From NCBI GenBank assembly GCA_947494565.1, contig CANLVG010000001.1, positions 62,001 to 126,000 of the forward strand: DNA of 64,000 bases. The letters run 5' to 3'. The position numbers were made by a program, and so were the translations under genes. Shown here piece by piece: positions 43,834 to 52,935 of the stretch. The first letter of the stretch is position 1; each line of letters begins with the position of its first letter. The notes below the pieces were generated by a model, which searched no databases, was not told the DNA's origin, and saw nothing but the letters and a program-made list of their open reading frames with translations. Source of the stretch: an uncultured Flavobacteriaceae bacterium (GTDB lineage Bacteria; Bacteroidota; Bacteroidia; Flavobacteriales; Flavobacteriaceae).

Positions 43834-43966
43834 ATAGTACACTTATAGTAAATTAGCGCATAGCGTATTTTCATGCTATTTTACATAGTTGCATTATAAG
43901 TCCTGAAAGAGAATTATAATGAAGTAATGTTGTGAAAGCTAATTTGCGGCCACCATGTTCCATATG
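43834..43966 (+). repeat. 133-bp structured repeat, copy 2
   Basis: Matches 35826-35958 with about 11 differences, mostly transitions. It retains the outer pairing TAAATTAGC/GCTAATTT and ends GGCCACCATGTTCCATATG. The preceding GGAACAT (43825-43831) can pair with ATGTTCC at its end, extending the stem. The remaining sequence to 44083 holds no ORF. Confidence 0.85.
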
Positions 43967-44083
43967 TGTATGGTTTTTTTAAATCTAATAGCCCTAACTG
44001 TCCATAAAAACGGCCGATTAAAAGAGCCTAGATAGTATTCAAATCTTTTTGCTATTTAGCGAATTGAGTGTGATTTTAAGATT

Positions 44084-45337
44084 TCAAAAACCGTAGGAAT
44101 AAACCATTCCATACTCATTTTTGAACTCCAAATTTTGGACCGTTCCAGCTCCCTCAAAATGAATACTACAGCCAAGAATTTTTTTGGGTTCGTCGGGAAT
44201 ATTAAAAGAGAATACGGGTTGGTTGTCAAGCAATATTTCGAGTTGTCCATTCTTTGAAACGCATTTCAATTCCACAAAGTCCTGAAAATCCACACCAAAA
44301 CCTGAAAGATCTGTCTTTTTTCCGTCAATCGTTTTGCCAAATGCGTGGAGCATGATATCGGAGATACATCCTTTGTCCGTGAGCATGATACTAATTGGGC
44401 CATTCTCATGGACGATTACCAACTGTGCTGATTGGCAGATACTTTTCCCGGACCTAAAATCATTTCGGACCAAGGCTGACATTTCAAAATTGGAAGTATA
44501 GAGCTCTCCAAAATCCTTTATCTGATAGAAACCGACAGGAGTGCGGGCCGCCCTTGGGTCAACTCCATATTTTTCCAATGAACCAGCCTTTATTGACAGA
44601 CTTTTTTCAGATTGGTAATCTTCCATATCCAAATAAATAGGAATGGAATCCGTTTCGATGACTCCAACCCAATCCTTGGTCGAAATTAGGATGTCCTTTT
44701 CCTTAACGATATTTCCGTCCACCACCAATTTTGATTTGAAAAATCCAGGCCAATAATAGATACTAGTGGATACACTGTCGTTTTTGCTGACGATTACTCT
44801 CTTGCTTTCATCCCAGTCCTGTTGTATCTCGATTTTTGACTGATCATCTGCAGCCGTGGCATCATAATTAAAAACAACCGAGTTGGGAAGTCCGTTGGAG
44901 ACCGATTCGCCATTGAAGACAAAATTGTCAGCATCATAAGTGGTGCCGCCAAGATTGATATATAGATACGCAGCCGATAAGAACGCTAGTATGAGCAACA
45001 AAAGAAGAATGGCATACTTTGTCGGTATTTTCGCTTTGCCCCAATCCCATCTTTTCAAGACCTGTCCGGTTTCTGTATTGGTAAAGGAAACCCAGTTTGG
45101 ATAACCGATATATCCCACCAAGGCATTCAAAGTGGCTTTGTTGGGCTGGGATGCATAACTGACCTTTCCACTAAGCCTTTTTAGCGTGGAAACGCTTAAC
45201 AGCGTACCGGTCTCTTCTTGGATATGCCTGCCGAGATCATTAAAATCATTGGTGTCCCACGCACTTGATGGCCCCCTGCCGAACTTTCGCTCCACTAGGG
45301 TAAAACAGGATTCAATATGTTCGGTAAACTTTTCCAT
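44084..45337 (-). CDS. Membrane-tethered regulator-like protein
   Basis: A 417-residue protein with a cytosolic N-terminus of about 95 residues predicted helical (DFNDLGRHIQEETGTLLSVSTLKRLSGK, helix-turn-helix-like). One membrane helix follows (KYAILLLLLILAFLSAAYLYINLGG, about 108-130), then a beta-rich extracytoplasmic domain of about 285 residues. The C-terminal 180 residues resemble a laminin-G/concanavalin-like sandwich. It is divergent from a lipoprotein with a similar sandwich domain, and may sense ligand outside and control that gene. This is inferred from topology. Confidence 0.65.
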   Translation of the reverse strand: MEKFTEHIESCFTLVERKFGRGPSSAWDTNDFNDLGRHIQEETGTLLSVSTLKRLSGKVSYASQPNKATLNALVGYIGYPNWVSFTNTETGQVLKRWDWGKAKIPTKYAILLLLLILAFLSAAYLYINLGGTTYDADNFVFNGESVSNGLPNSVVFNYDATAADDQSKIEIQQDWDESKRVIVSKNDSVSTSIYYWPGFFKSKLVVDGNIVKEKDILISTKDWVGVIETDSIPIYLDMEDYQSEKSLSIKAGSLEKYGVDPRAARTPVGFYQIKDFGELYTSNFEMSALVRNDFRSGKSICQSAQLVIVHENGPISIMLTDKGCISDIMLHAFGKTIDGKKTDLSGFGVDFQDFVELKCVSKNGQLEILLDNQPVFSFNIPDEPKKILGCSIHFEGAGTVQNLEFKNEYGMVYSYGF

Positions 45338-45461
45338 TTATAGGACTATTTCAACCATGAACGAACTTGAACAAAGATGAATGACGTACCCGAATAAAAT
45401 CTGGGTCGGTAACATTATATTGGCTTTTTAAACATCCATACCCTAAAGTTAGTATTCTATT

Positions 45462-46826
45462 ATGAAAATCAACATTTATAACTTTCTAATATGTATTATA
45501 GGTATCTCATTGGTATCTTGTCATTGTCAGAACAAAGAGAACAATCCTGTCCAAGAATATGCCTTTAACGACAGTCACTGGAGGATTGAAAACCCTGATG
45601 GTTCAGTGGATTCCTTGGAAATTGTGGACCACCAAGGAAGACAGTCCATAGTGCTGGAGCCAGGTCAAAAGGCCTTTCTGAAAGAGTCAGAGTTCGAAGA
45701 CTTTGCAGTGGAATTCCATTGCAATGGCCAGGTCCCAGGATTTGGCTTTAGGGTACAGGACCCAAAGAACTATGAATATCTTTACCTCCGGATGATGATG
45801 AGCGGAAATAGGGACGCACTACAGTACACTCCCATTCATAACGGAAACCTGCCCTGGCAATTGTACAATTATCCTCAGTACGAAGGAAATGCGACATATC
45901 CGAGAAAGGAAGTGGCGACAATACCACTTTCCCTGGAGGATCAACTGGTCAAGGGGAAGGCCAGTGATAGCCTTTTGACCGCCCTTCGAAATAAAGGTGT
46001 TGTGTTTTCAGAGGAATCCTTTGTGGATGTCCCTGATGCAAGTCCGGCCTATATCTACGACCCGAAGAGCAGCGAGGCACTGCTTTTTGAAATAAAAGAA
46101 GATGGTATTCTCTTTTTGGATATCCGTACTTGGGTACATGTTAAGGCAGAGGTATTGGGAAACAAGATGTCTGTTTACGTAGACGATATGGATACGCCTA
46201 CGTTTGTTGTCGACGACCTAAAGCACGGAACCCGAGCGGGTGGAATCAGTCTGTACAGTAATTTTGGTGAAGTCTATTTCAGTGACTTTTCCATTTCTGA
46301 AATGGAAAGTGGCGATACTCATAGCTCCGATAATGATGTAGAGCAAATTGCCCCAAACTATATTACGAAGTGGTACATATCCGAGATGTTTGCCAAGGAC
46401 TCCGTGAATTTTCTGCAGCAAGCGGATTCATTGCTAAAGCACAAAGACAAATTCAAAGAAATTAATGCCGATAAAGATGGGCTTGTAAATATCAGTCGTT
46501 TCTACGATGACATGGATAACACAATTGTACTCACTAGTAAAATAACATCAGATTCAGAGAAAGAGGTCAAACTCAATTTTGATTACGCCGATCATTTGGT
46601 CATTTTATTGAACTCCGAAACCCTGTTCGATGGGGGAATGGACTTTCGCCCTCCCCCTGACAAGGGTACCGAAGGAAGGGTGTTCGTGCAAGATGAACAA
46701 ACTACATTGAAATTGCGCAAAGGCGTAAATAGGTTGTCGTTCGTGCTCTCTGGGGACAATCGCCAGAAATACAATTGGGGGTGTATCGCTAAACTGGAGA
46801 ACTTGGATGGAATTTCACTTGAATAA
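45462..46826 (+). CDS. Lipoprotein with concanavalin-like domain
   Basis: A 454-residue lipoprotein (lipobox SLVSC). A concanavalin/LamG-type sandwich fills about residues 35-280 (FAVEFHCNGQVPGFGFRVQDP, VHVKAEVLGNKMSVYVDD, GGISLYSNFGEVYFSDFSI). The C-terminal part (about 310-450) is a second beta-sandwich, with LVILLNSETLFDGGMDFRPPPDKGTEGRV. It may bind carbohydrate or protein at the cell surface. It overlaps the following truncated serine-hydrolase frame and is divergent from the membrane-tethered regulator. Confidence 0.7.
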   Translation: MKINIYNFLICIIGISLVSCHCQNKENNPVQEYAFNDSHWRIENPDGSVDSLEIVDHQGRQSIVLEPGQKAFLKESEFEDFAVEFHCNGQVPGFGFRVQDPKNYEYLYLRMMMSGNRDALQYTPIHNGNLPWQLYNYPQYEGNATYPRKEVATIPLSLEDQLVKGKASDSLLTALRNKGVVFSEESFVDVPDASPAYIYDPKSSEALLFEIKEDGILFLDIRTWVHVKAEVLGNKMSVYVDDMDTPTFVVDDLKHGTRAGGISLYSNFGEVYFSDFSISEMESGDTHSSDNDVEQIAPNYITKWYISEMFAKDSVNFLQQADSLLKHKDKFKEINADKDGLVNISRFYDDMDNTIVLTSKITSDSEKEVKLNFDYADHLVILLNSETLFDGGMDFRPPPDKGTEGRVFVQDEQTTLKLRKGVNRLSFVLSGDNRQKYNWGCIAKLENLDGISLE

Positions 46827-46857
46827 ATTTTTACTTACAATGGTCTGCTGTTTTACA

Positions 46858-47193
46858 ATGAGAAACTGTTTCCTCTTTCGATTCGGGCTTCTTGCATTCA
46901 GTTGCAAGAACGGAAAGGAGAAAACCTCCCAGGACAATGAAGTGGAAAAATCGCTCTCCACTGGACAGGTCAAATTGGTCTATGATAATATCAAGGCCTT
47001 TCCAAATAGTACAGAGTTCTCAATTGCCGTTATCAATGGAGACGGCACAAAATATTATGGTGGAAGATGGAAAAAGGACACCATTGAGCACGTTGACAAC
47101 AGCGAGCATCTTTTTGAGGTTGGTTCCATAACAAAGGAAAGGTCTCCAAGACCTTTTCCTTTTTATGCCGTAATCAAAGCTCAAGTTACATAA
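46858..47193 (+). pseudogene. Truncated serine hydrolase (beta-lactamase/PBP-like)
   Basis: The frame starts with a lipoprotein signal (LLAFSCKNG). It then follows a serine-hydrolase N-terminus (STEFSIAVINGDGTKYYGG ... HLFEVGSITK) up to the catalytic S-x-x-K, here Ser-Ile-Thr-Lys. Immediately after that the sequence is the dispersed hairpin repeat, translated as ERSPRPFPFYAVIKAQVT and a stop. The YxN and HxG parts of the active site are gone, so the enzyme cannot work. The frame upstream of 46858 overlaps the previous gene and is not needed. A repeat has replaced or cut away the 3' two-thirds. Confidence 0.85.
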
Positions 47194-47247
47194 TGCGGAA
47201 CATTATGTTTCAAAAAAGAAACCTAATGTGACGTTATATCAAATAGC
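47133..47247 (+). repeat. Dispersed hairpin repeat, right half, copy at 47.2 kb
   Basis: Starts at the hairpin AAAGGAAAGGTCT/AGACCTTTTCCTTT (loop CCA) inside the truncated hydrolase. It continues TATGCCGTAATCAAAGCTCAAGTTACATAATGCGGAACATTATG and ends GACGTTATATCAAATAGC at 47247. A second hairpin GTTTC/GAAAC lies at 47207-47221. It matches the copy at 48333-48447 with an offset of exactly 1,200 bases. Confidence 0.85.
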
Positions 47248-47304
47248 GATACGGTATCACAAATAGCCTAGAACTACTTAGTGCATCACTTTAGTAAACT
47301 AGAA

Positions 47305-48099
47305 CTAGTCGATCTTTTGAACTTCATCAACAATTTTGCCGTTTTCTCTAACAATCATTTTGGAAACGACACCATCATTTGAGATGAACTCGAAAGTAAG
47401 TGGCGCTTCTTTTGCGAAAAACGTATTTTCCGATTCGGGAAGAATAATAAGTTGCATGTCTCCAGAGTCCATTTGAAGTGCACTTTCTTTTCTCGATATA
47501 TTCGCTTTCACATTTTTACCGGAATAAGCTCCTACATAGGTATCTAGAACTTTATTAGACAGCTTGATTTTGACCTTTTGGATTGATTTGTTCGGTACTT
47601 TATGATTATAACTTAAAACTCTTTTTAATTTCCAAGTATCACTATCTTTTATCCATAAATGAGAGAATTTGGCTGTACTGGTCAGATAGGGTTCTTTGTT
47701 GGTTTCTTTTATAAAAAACTCGTGAATACCGTTTTGAATTGCTCCATATAACATCCCCTTTTCATAAAGGGGAAACACTTCTAAGCTCTTTTCGACTAAT
47801 TTTCGAATCGGTTTTTGTGCTGGTTGGGAGCAAATATTTTGTTCTATGCTCAAGAGAAATTTTTCTTTGGTAGTAGTCACTCCTCCCTGATCATGGTAAA
47901 ATTCAAGATCTTCACTAATCAGAGGTGCCATATCCGAAATGAAACATTTATTGAAACCATTTTCGAAAAGAATTTCATCCATCTCTTTAATAGTCTTGTA
48001 AAGTTCGGATGTGGTGTCTACCTGAGCAGTAGTTATTTGAAATGATAAAAGAAGAATGGTAAAGAAAAAAATAATTTTAGAAAAGTAGTTTGTAATCAT
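47305..48099 (-). CDS. Exported NTF2/SnoaL-like protein with extra C-terminal domain
   Basis: A 264-residue protein with a Sec signal (FFTILLLSFQITTAQ). Residues about 30-165 fit an NTF2/DUF4440 fold: helices KEMDEILFENGFNKCFISD, then strands LMWIKDSDTWKLKRVLSYNH-like. Residues about 175-264 form a beta-rich DUF3471-like domain (LDTYVGAYSGKNVKANISRK, LIILPESENTFFAK) that often accompanies serine hydrolases. It lies alone between two direct copies of the repeat and so forms a 1,200-bp unit. Confidence 0.78.
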   Translation of the reverse strand: MITNYFSKIIFFFTILLLSFQITTAQVDTTSELYKTIKEMDEILFENGFNKCFISDMAPLISEDLEFYHDQGGVTTTKEKFLLSIEQNICSQPAQKPIRKLVEKSLEVFPLYEKGMLYGAIQNGIHEFFIKETNKEPYLTSTAKFSHLWIKDSDTWKLKRVLSYNHKVPNKSIQKVKIKLSNKVLDTYVGAYSGKNVKANISRKESALQMDSGDMQLIILPESENTFFAKEAPLTFEFISNDGVVSKMIVRENGKIVDEVQKID

Positions 48100-48183
48100 A
48101 ACTATGTTTGTGGATTGATTTGCCTAAAGAGGTGTTATTTTACTCTTTGTTACAGTCTATTCAGAAAGTTTCGGTACAAAATG

Positions 48184-48447
48184 CCATTCCGCACACATTG
48201 CTCTCCCTCCCCCAATAGCTATCGGGGTCGGTCGGTTAATAAGTGTTCCATTACCTTTTCAGAGAAAGTTTTTAGAAAGAAAAAAATCAAGGAAGATGGT
48301 AACAACTTTGCCGGCGCATTAACTCGCTCAAAAAAGGAAAGGTCTCCCAGACCTTTTCCTTTTTATGCCGTAATCAAAGCTCATGTTACATAACACCGAA
48401 CATTATAGAACAAAACGATTCTATAATATGACGTTATGTCAAATAGC
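48184..48447 (+). repeat. Dispersed hairpin repeat, best full copy (48.3 kb)
   Basis: Left end CCATTCCGCACACATT (48184). Nested pairs then occur: GTAAC 48299-48303 with GTTAC 48385-48389; CTTTG 48306-48310 with CAAAG 48375-48379; GGC 48313-48315 with GCC 48367-48369. A 16-bp hairpin sits inside (48330-48345/48349-48364, loop CCC). A second hairpin follows: ACATAAC 48388-48394 with GTTATGT 48433-48439, enclosing ATTATAGAA/TTCTATAAT. Paired boxes separated by unequal spacers resemble the R and L boxes of attC sites. No ORF here is credible. Confidence 0.8.
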
Positions 48448-48487
48448 TTGGCCATCGGTTTTAGATAACAATCAAGGGATTCTAGTT

Positions 48488-50272
48488 CTATAGTCTATCC
48501 CTCCAATTTATGATTTCAAAAGTACGTCCATCCCAATCCAAATCGATTTGAAGCACCTTGTAATATTCATCATCAATAAGGGTCTCGTTTCCCTTTACGA
48601 TGCCTTCTGATTGCCATGTTCCCCTCGTAAATTTGAATACTGCCGGAAAATGGAGATCCAAGGTAATTTCACGTTCATAATCTGAAACTTTTTTTAGTTT
48701 CAAAACGGAATTCCAATCGGTCAAGTTTTTCTGATTGCCCGCAATTTGAACCACATCTTCTTGATTCGGTACGCTAACTTTTATGGTGGTTCTATAAATA
48801 TCTTTCGTCATGCCCACAAACACTTGATGAGTGTCAAAGGGTTCTTGAGAAAAGATAGAATTAATATGGTGGATAGGTGTTTTTGAATCAAATACGATTT
48901 TACCATCAACACTAAAGGTATAATTATGAATGCCCTGGGGCAACTTGAACTTACCTACCCATTTTCCATTTTTTTTGAATAGAAAATTACCTGTGTTACG
49001 GTCGAATCCTTTTACAAACACATATTTTGCATCTTGATGTCCATTGAGCACAATTTCCGAATTCCAATCTTCGTCAAATTTTCCTTCGAATCGCCGAGAA
49101 ATGCGTGCCACATCCAATCCGGTGTCTGGCACCAATTTTTTATAGTCTTCAAGTGTTTTTATGGCTTCAAGCGGATCACCGTTAAAGTATTGCCAAGTGG
49201 CCTTATAAGTTTGTAAACTTCTCCATTCTGGATTTATTTTCAAGTACGCTTCTACAAAAGGATAGGCTTCAAAATTATTACCGACGTCGGCAAAACTATA
49301 GGCCATTATGGTCAATAGTCCTTCTTTGTGCTTTGGAGAAAGTTTCATATTTTCAAATAAGGATAAGGCCTCTCCTCCACCGCTTTCTTTTAGTTTATGA
49401 ATGACTTGGTAAAGAGGATTGTTTTTGAACAAACTAGGAATGTGGTAGGATTTCCTTCCTTTTAAGAGCAATTCCGATAGCGTTGTATGATAAGGATTTT
49501 TATAATCCAATGCGTAGTAAAACCATAACTCTCCTGTGTTCAGGTTTTGAATATTGGAATATATCGTGGATACATGATTGCCTTGTGCCGTACTCTGGCA
49601 GATGTCTCTAAAGGTCTCTAAAGCGATAGGACCGTTCTCAAGTTTTTCAACCGCAATCGGGTACCGCCAACACCCATAAGTTTCATCATTTGCGCAAATG
49701 CTGAAATTGGTCGATACTTGATATTTCTCGTTCTTCAATATCCGACTTCCGGACGGACCGATCATGGCAAACCCACCATATTTGTCAGCCAGATGCATTT
49801 GCACCGTATTGAAACCAATATTAAACCAATACTCTTCAAAAAAGGCAACGACCTCTTCTACCCGTTCAAGATTCCCCAAGATGTGTTCATAGATTTTGTG
49901 ATCACCTTTGGGAAAACTTTTCTTTTTCTCCAAGTCTTTAATGGGATACTGTTTTCCAGAGGCATCCAATGCATTAAAATCAAAGAACAATCCGGCTTCG
50001 TTCATGCCGCCTTGAGCATTTTGATTGGCCCCATTTTTGGGAGAATTGTAGGATAAAGTATAATATCCATATTTGGTTTCGGTGGTTTTCGGGAATACGT
50101 TCAAATAGGTTTTAAAATTGAAGGTGCCATCTTCATTATTCCCGGCCCATACATGCCCATTTGAATCCTTGCCACAAAAAATGGTACAGGCTTCGACCTG
50201 TTGGTAATTACAAAGGCACAAAATGGCGACAAGACTCAATTTGACGTAAGTGCTTCTAACTGCTTTTTTCAT
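48488..50272 (-). CDS. Linear amide C-N hydrolase (choloylglycine hydrolase-like) with glycogen-binding-like domains
   Basis: A 594-residue Ntn hydrolase. The Sec signal is followed by EACTIF, in which Cys becomes the N-terminal nucleophile after cleavage. GHVWAGNNEDGTFN, QNAQGGMNEAGLFFDFNA and STNFSICAND are family motifs. A helical/TPR-like middle (about 290-385) follows. Then an AMPK-type glycogen-binding-like domain (KWVGKFKLPQGIHNYTFSVDG) and a second starch-binding-like sandwich (VQIAGNQKNLTDWN) close the protein. The substrate may be an N-acyl amide on a glycan. The ATG at 50272 begins the signal and is preferred to 50311. Confidence 0.85.
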   Translation of the reverse strand: MKKAVRSTYVKLSLVAILCLCNYQQVEACTIFCGKDSNGHVWAGNNEDGTFNFKTYLNVFPKTTETKYGYYTLSYNSPKNGANQNAQGGMNEAGLFFDFNALDASGKQYPIKDLEKKKSFPKGDHKIYEHILGNLERVEEVVAFFEEYWFNIGFNTVQMHLADKYGGFAMIGPSGSRILKNEKYQVSTNFSICANDETYGCWRYPIAVEKLENGPIALETFRDICQSTAQGNHVSTIYSNIQNLNTGELWFYYALDYKNPYHTTLSELLLKGRKSYHIPSLFKNNPLYQVIHKLKESGGGEALSLFENMKLSPKHKEGLLTIMAYSFADVGNNFEAYPFVEAYLKINPEWRSLQTYKATWQYFNGDPLEAIKTLEDYKKLVPDTGLDVARISRRFEGKFDEDWNSEIVLNGHQDAKYVFVKGFDRNTGNFLFKKNGKWVGKFKLPQGIHNYTFSVDGKIVFDSKTPIHHINSIFSQEPFDTHQVFVGMTKDIYRTTIKVSVPNQEDVVQIAGNQKNLTDWNSVLKLKKVSDYEREITLDLHFPAVFKFTRGTWQSEGIVKGNETLIDDEYYKVLQIDLDWDGRTFEIINWRDRL

Positions 50273-50274
50273 AA

Positions 50275-51504
50275 TTAGAATTCTTGTATATAGTTGTCCA
50301 GAGCTTTCCAAATGGACATGAATTGCTGATGCGAGTTTTTATCTTCCACTAAGTAATTGGTCATCAGTATTCGCCCGACTCCTGTTTCGGTATTGAACCA
50401 CATATATATAGTTCCTCCTAAAGTATTTCCTCCATTATGGAACAATTGATTGTTTGCAGCATGCATCCAAAAAACACCACTGTTTACTATTTTCCTTTGA
50501 TTGCTTTGTCGCGTTAAACCCTCTGGTAATTGGGCTTTAAATAGTTCTTTGAAACTTTCAGAGTGCATCAAGTCACTTTGACCATGATATCCTTTTATCA
50601 TTTCTAGTAGATATTGGCTCAAATCATTACAGCTAGTATGTAAACCACCGTCAGGAAAGGTATTATTACCAAAAATTGGTGTCGCGATTTTTTCTTCTGT
50701 AAGGTAAGAGGTACTTAATTTACGCTGTTCGACCTCTTGAACTCGCCAACTTGTGTCAGTCATTCCTAACGGATGAAATAAGTTTTCTTCAGTAAATTCC
50801 GAAAATGATTTCCCGGAGATAATTTCTACAATGTGTGCTGCCAAAGTTGCGGCTAGATTTGAATATGCGTAATGGGTTCCTGCCCGATTAGTTGAAAAGA
50901 TATCCTTGGCGTACCACTCCCCTTCTTTGGACAAAGCGTTCTGACAAAACTCGCCCAAGGATAATGCTTTATTTGCTCTATAACCCTCAAAATAAGACAA
51001 CCATTCTTCAGGTACTTTTCCTTTATCAATTAAGGTCCTTGGAATGAAGAATCGATTTCGGCTGTCATAACTGGTCTCGGTATCTAAAATACCCGAGGTG
51101 TGTGTAGCCAAATGGATAATTCTAATCGTATCGGTTTCAAAATTTGGGTTACAGACTTTAAAGGGTAAAATATCATTGATGGGCGTATCTAAATTAATCT
51201 TACCTTTTTCCACTAGTTTTAATAGTGAAAATCCTATCGTAGTTTTTGATACGGAAGCAACAGATTGAATCGTGTTTACAGTGAATGGTTTTTTGTACTC
51301 AAGATTGGCATAACCAAAGGCGTTTTGATATAATACATTATTCTTGTTAACGATTGCTACTGCAAAACCTGGCAGATACCCCAATTCGGCTATTTTAGAA
51401 AGTTCTTCCGAAAGACTTACTTTTTTAGACTCCTGACAACTGGCCTTTAATGCAATCAGCAGTAAACAATAAGCGATATACTTTTTTTTGACTTGATAAT
51501 GCAT
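50275..51504 (-). CDS. Serine hydrolase (beta-lactamase/PBP-like)
   Basis: A 409-residue exported protein (signal with KASC, possibly a lipoprotein). SxxK is SVSKT in QSVASVSKTTIGFSLL, YxN is YSN (HYAYSNLAA), and the third motif is HNGG in QLFHNGGNTLGG. All three active-site parts are present. The family hydrolyses peptides, esters or D-amino acid bonds. Its stop lies two bases before the start of the amide hydrolase gene, so the two are one operon, with a 7TM-AraC regulator gene 78 bases upstream on the same strand. Confidence 0.9.
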   Translation of the reverse strand: MHYQVKKKYIAYCLLLIALKASCQESKKVSLSEELSKIAELGYLPGFAVAIVNKNNVLYQNAFGYANLEYKKPFTVNTIQSVASVSKTTIGFSLLKLVEKGKINLDTPINDILPFKVCNPNFETDTIRIIHLATHTSGILDTETSYDSRNRFFIPRTLIDKGKVPEEWLSYFEGYRANKALSLGEFCQNALSKEGEWYAKDIFSTNRAGTHYAYSNLAATLAAHIVEIISGKSFSEFTEENLFHPLGMTDTSWRVQEVEQRKLSTSYLTEEKIATPIFGNNTFPDGGLHTSCNDLSQYLLEMIKGYHGQSDLMHSESFKELFKAQLPEGLTRQSNQRKIVNSGVFWMHAANNQLFHNGGNTLGGTIYMWFNTETGVGRILMTNYLVEDKNSHQQFMSIWKALDNYIQEF

Positions 51505-51582
51505 CTAAACTTTTTATACCTGCAAATCAAGAGCATTGAAGCATTTTAGGCGACCCATGCGAAGTCGTGAGACCTATTTAAG

Positions 51583-52701
51583 CTACTGGATCGAATTTTT
51601 ATATTGGGAAGGGGACAAACCTGTTAATTTCTTAAATACCCTGTTGAAGCTACTTTTTGACTTAAACCCACATTCAAAAGCAATGCCCAGTAGAGATAGA
51701 TTTTCTTTTGATTTATTTTGTAGAATGCGTTTAAATTCATCAATTCTATACCCGTTCACAAAATCATAAAAATTGGTGTTCAAATGATTATTTAAATAAA
51801 AGGATAATTTCTTGTCAGAGGTCAGCAACTCACTAGCTAATTTATGAAGTGTCAATGAATCATCAAGAAATAATTTATCACTTTCAAAAACCGATTTAAG
51901 CTTCTTTTCTACTTCACCTATTTCTTGGGCCGTGATATATATCCTCTTTTCGGTAGCATCCTCAGAAGAATCGCTTTCAAGTAGATATTCGGGCACAAAT
52001 ATCTGGGATTGGCTAGTGCCAAAATACCCCAAATAGGAAATAAAAAGTAAAAAAGCGGACACGGTGATAAAGTCAAATAAATCACCTGAACTATCGAAAG
52101 TCTCGAAAGTAAGCAGTATCAAATTGATGACAACTAGCCCCAACAGACCGACTATAAAAGTTCCGAGCCATTTGATATTCTTATATTCCAGTATGGAAAA
52201 CACGTTTTTGAGACTGGTATTCATTTTATAAAAGGAATGCAAAGCAAGCATCAAATAACTAGCAAGGAATATTAACTCAGCATAGTCTCTGACGTAATAA
52301 TATTCATTTACCGTAATCAAATATTCAAAAATATAGCGCTTTTGAAAAGCACTTACAAGAACCGGTATTGTAAGGAATATCAGGTATAATGTGTAAGGAA
52401 CAAAATGAATCCACTTAACTTTCCAATTTGATTGTTTTCTACTATTTAAGGATTTAATATATAAATACACGAGGGGACCTATCAGTAATAAGACTCCTTC
52501 CAACCCCAAGGATAAGAACTGTAGCCATCGTATTTGATGAAAAATCCCATAGGAAGTAAATTGCAGAAAAAGTAAAATGAGAAAAATTGCTATCAAGAAT
52601 TTTTGAGGAATAATATTCCTCTTATATCTGACAAGAACAAGCAATAGCACTACAAGTATCACAATGCTTGCCACTAGAACAAAGTCGATGGCTAATTTCA
52701 T
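51583..52701 (-). CDS. 7TM-AraC family regulator
   Basis: A 372-residue regulator with about seven membrane helices in residues 1-240, a linker, then a C-terminal AraC domain of about 100 residues (TLHKLASELLTSDKKLSFYLNNH and IAFECGFKSKSSFNRVFKKLTG). This architecture is common in flavobacteria as a membrane-embedded sensor that binds DNA directly. It precedes the serine hydrolase/amide hydrolase operon on the same strand and probably controls it. The signal it senses is unknown. Confidence 0.88.
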   Translation of the reverse strand: MKLAIDFVLVASIVILVVLLLVLVRYKRNIIPQKFLIAIFLILLFLQFTSYGIFHQIRWLQFLSLGLEGVLLLIGPLVYLYIKSLNSRKQSNWKVKWIHFVPYTLYLIFLTIPVLVSAFQKRYIFEYLITVNEYYYVRDYAELIFLASYLMLALHSFYKMNTSLKNVFSILEYKNIKWLGTFIVGLLGLVVINLILLTFETFDSSGDLFDFITVSAFLLFISYLGYFGTSQSQIFVPEYLLESDSSEDATEKRIYITAQEIGEVEKKLKSVFESDKLFLDDSLTLHKLASELLTSDKKLSFYLNNHLNTNFYDFVNGYRIDEFKRILQNKSKENLSLLGIAFECGFKSKSSFNRVFKKLTGLSPSQYKNSIQ

Positions 52702-52740
52702 TTCAATTTAAAAACCAAATATAAACATTACGACAAAATA

Positions 52741-52935
52741 CTATTCCATACACATTCCCACTTCGCTCCTATCGTCGCTTAAGCAAAGAGTATTCCATTA
52801 CCCTTTTTTAGCAGAAAGTTTTTAGAAAGAAAAAATCAATGAAGATGGTCACAACTTTGCCAGCGCACGGTCTCGCTCAAAAAATAAGATGCTCATCTTT
52901 ATTTTTATGCCGTAATCAAAGCTCAAGTTACATAA
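52741..52935 (+). repeat. Dispersed hairpin repeat, copy at 52.9 kb
   Basis: Left end CTATTCCATACACATT, then GTATTCCATTACCC. GTCAC 52848-52852 pairs with GTTAC 52927-52931 (one mismatch), and CTTTG 52855-52859 with CAAAG 52917-52921. The hairpin AAAATAAGATG/CATCTTTATTTT (52880-52905) has a different stem from the 48.3-kb copy. A further fragment at 52985-53060 resembles the inverse form of the 36.3-kb member. The rest of 52702-53158 shows no gene. Confidence 0.78.

Noticed and set aside
46807-46857. Upstream part of the truncated hydrolase frame as coding
   Set aside because: It overlaps the previous gene. The ATG at 46858 gives a normal lipoprotein signal, so the earlier start is unnecessary.
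48115-48393. 92-codon plus-strand ORF ending FPFYAVIKAHVT
   Set aside because: It is the translated dispersed repeat. The same ending appears at 47.2 kb because the repeat is the same.
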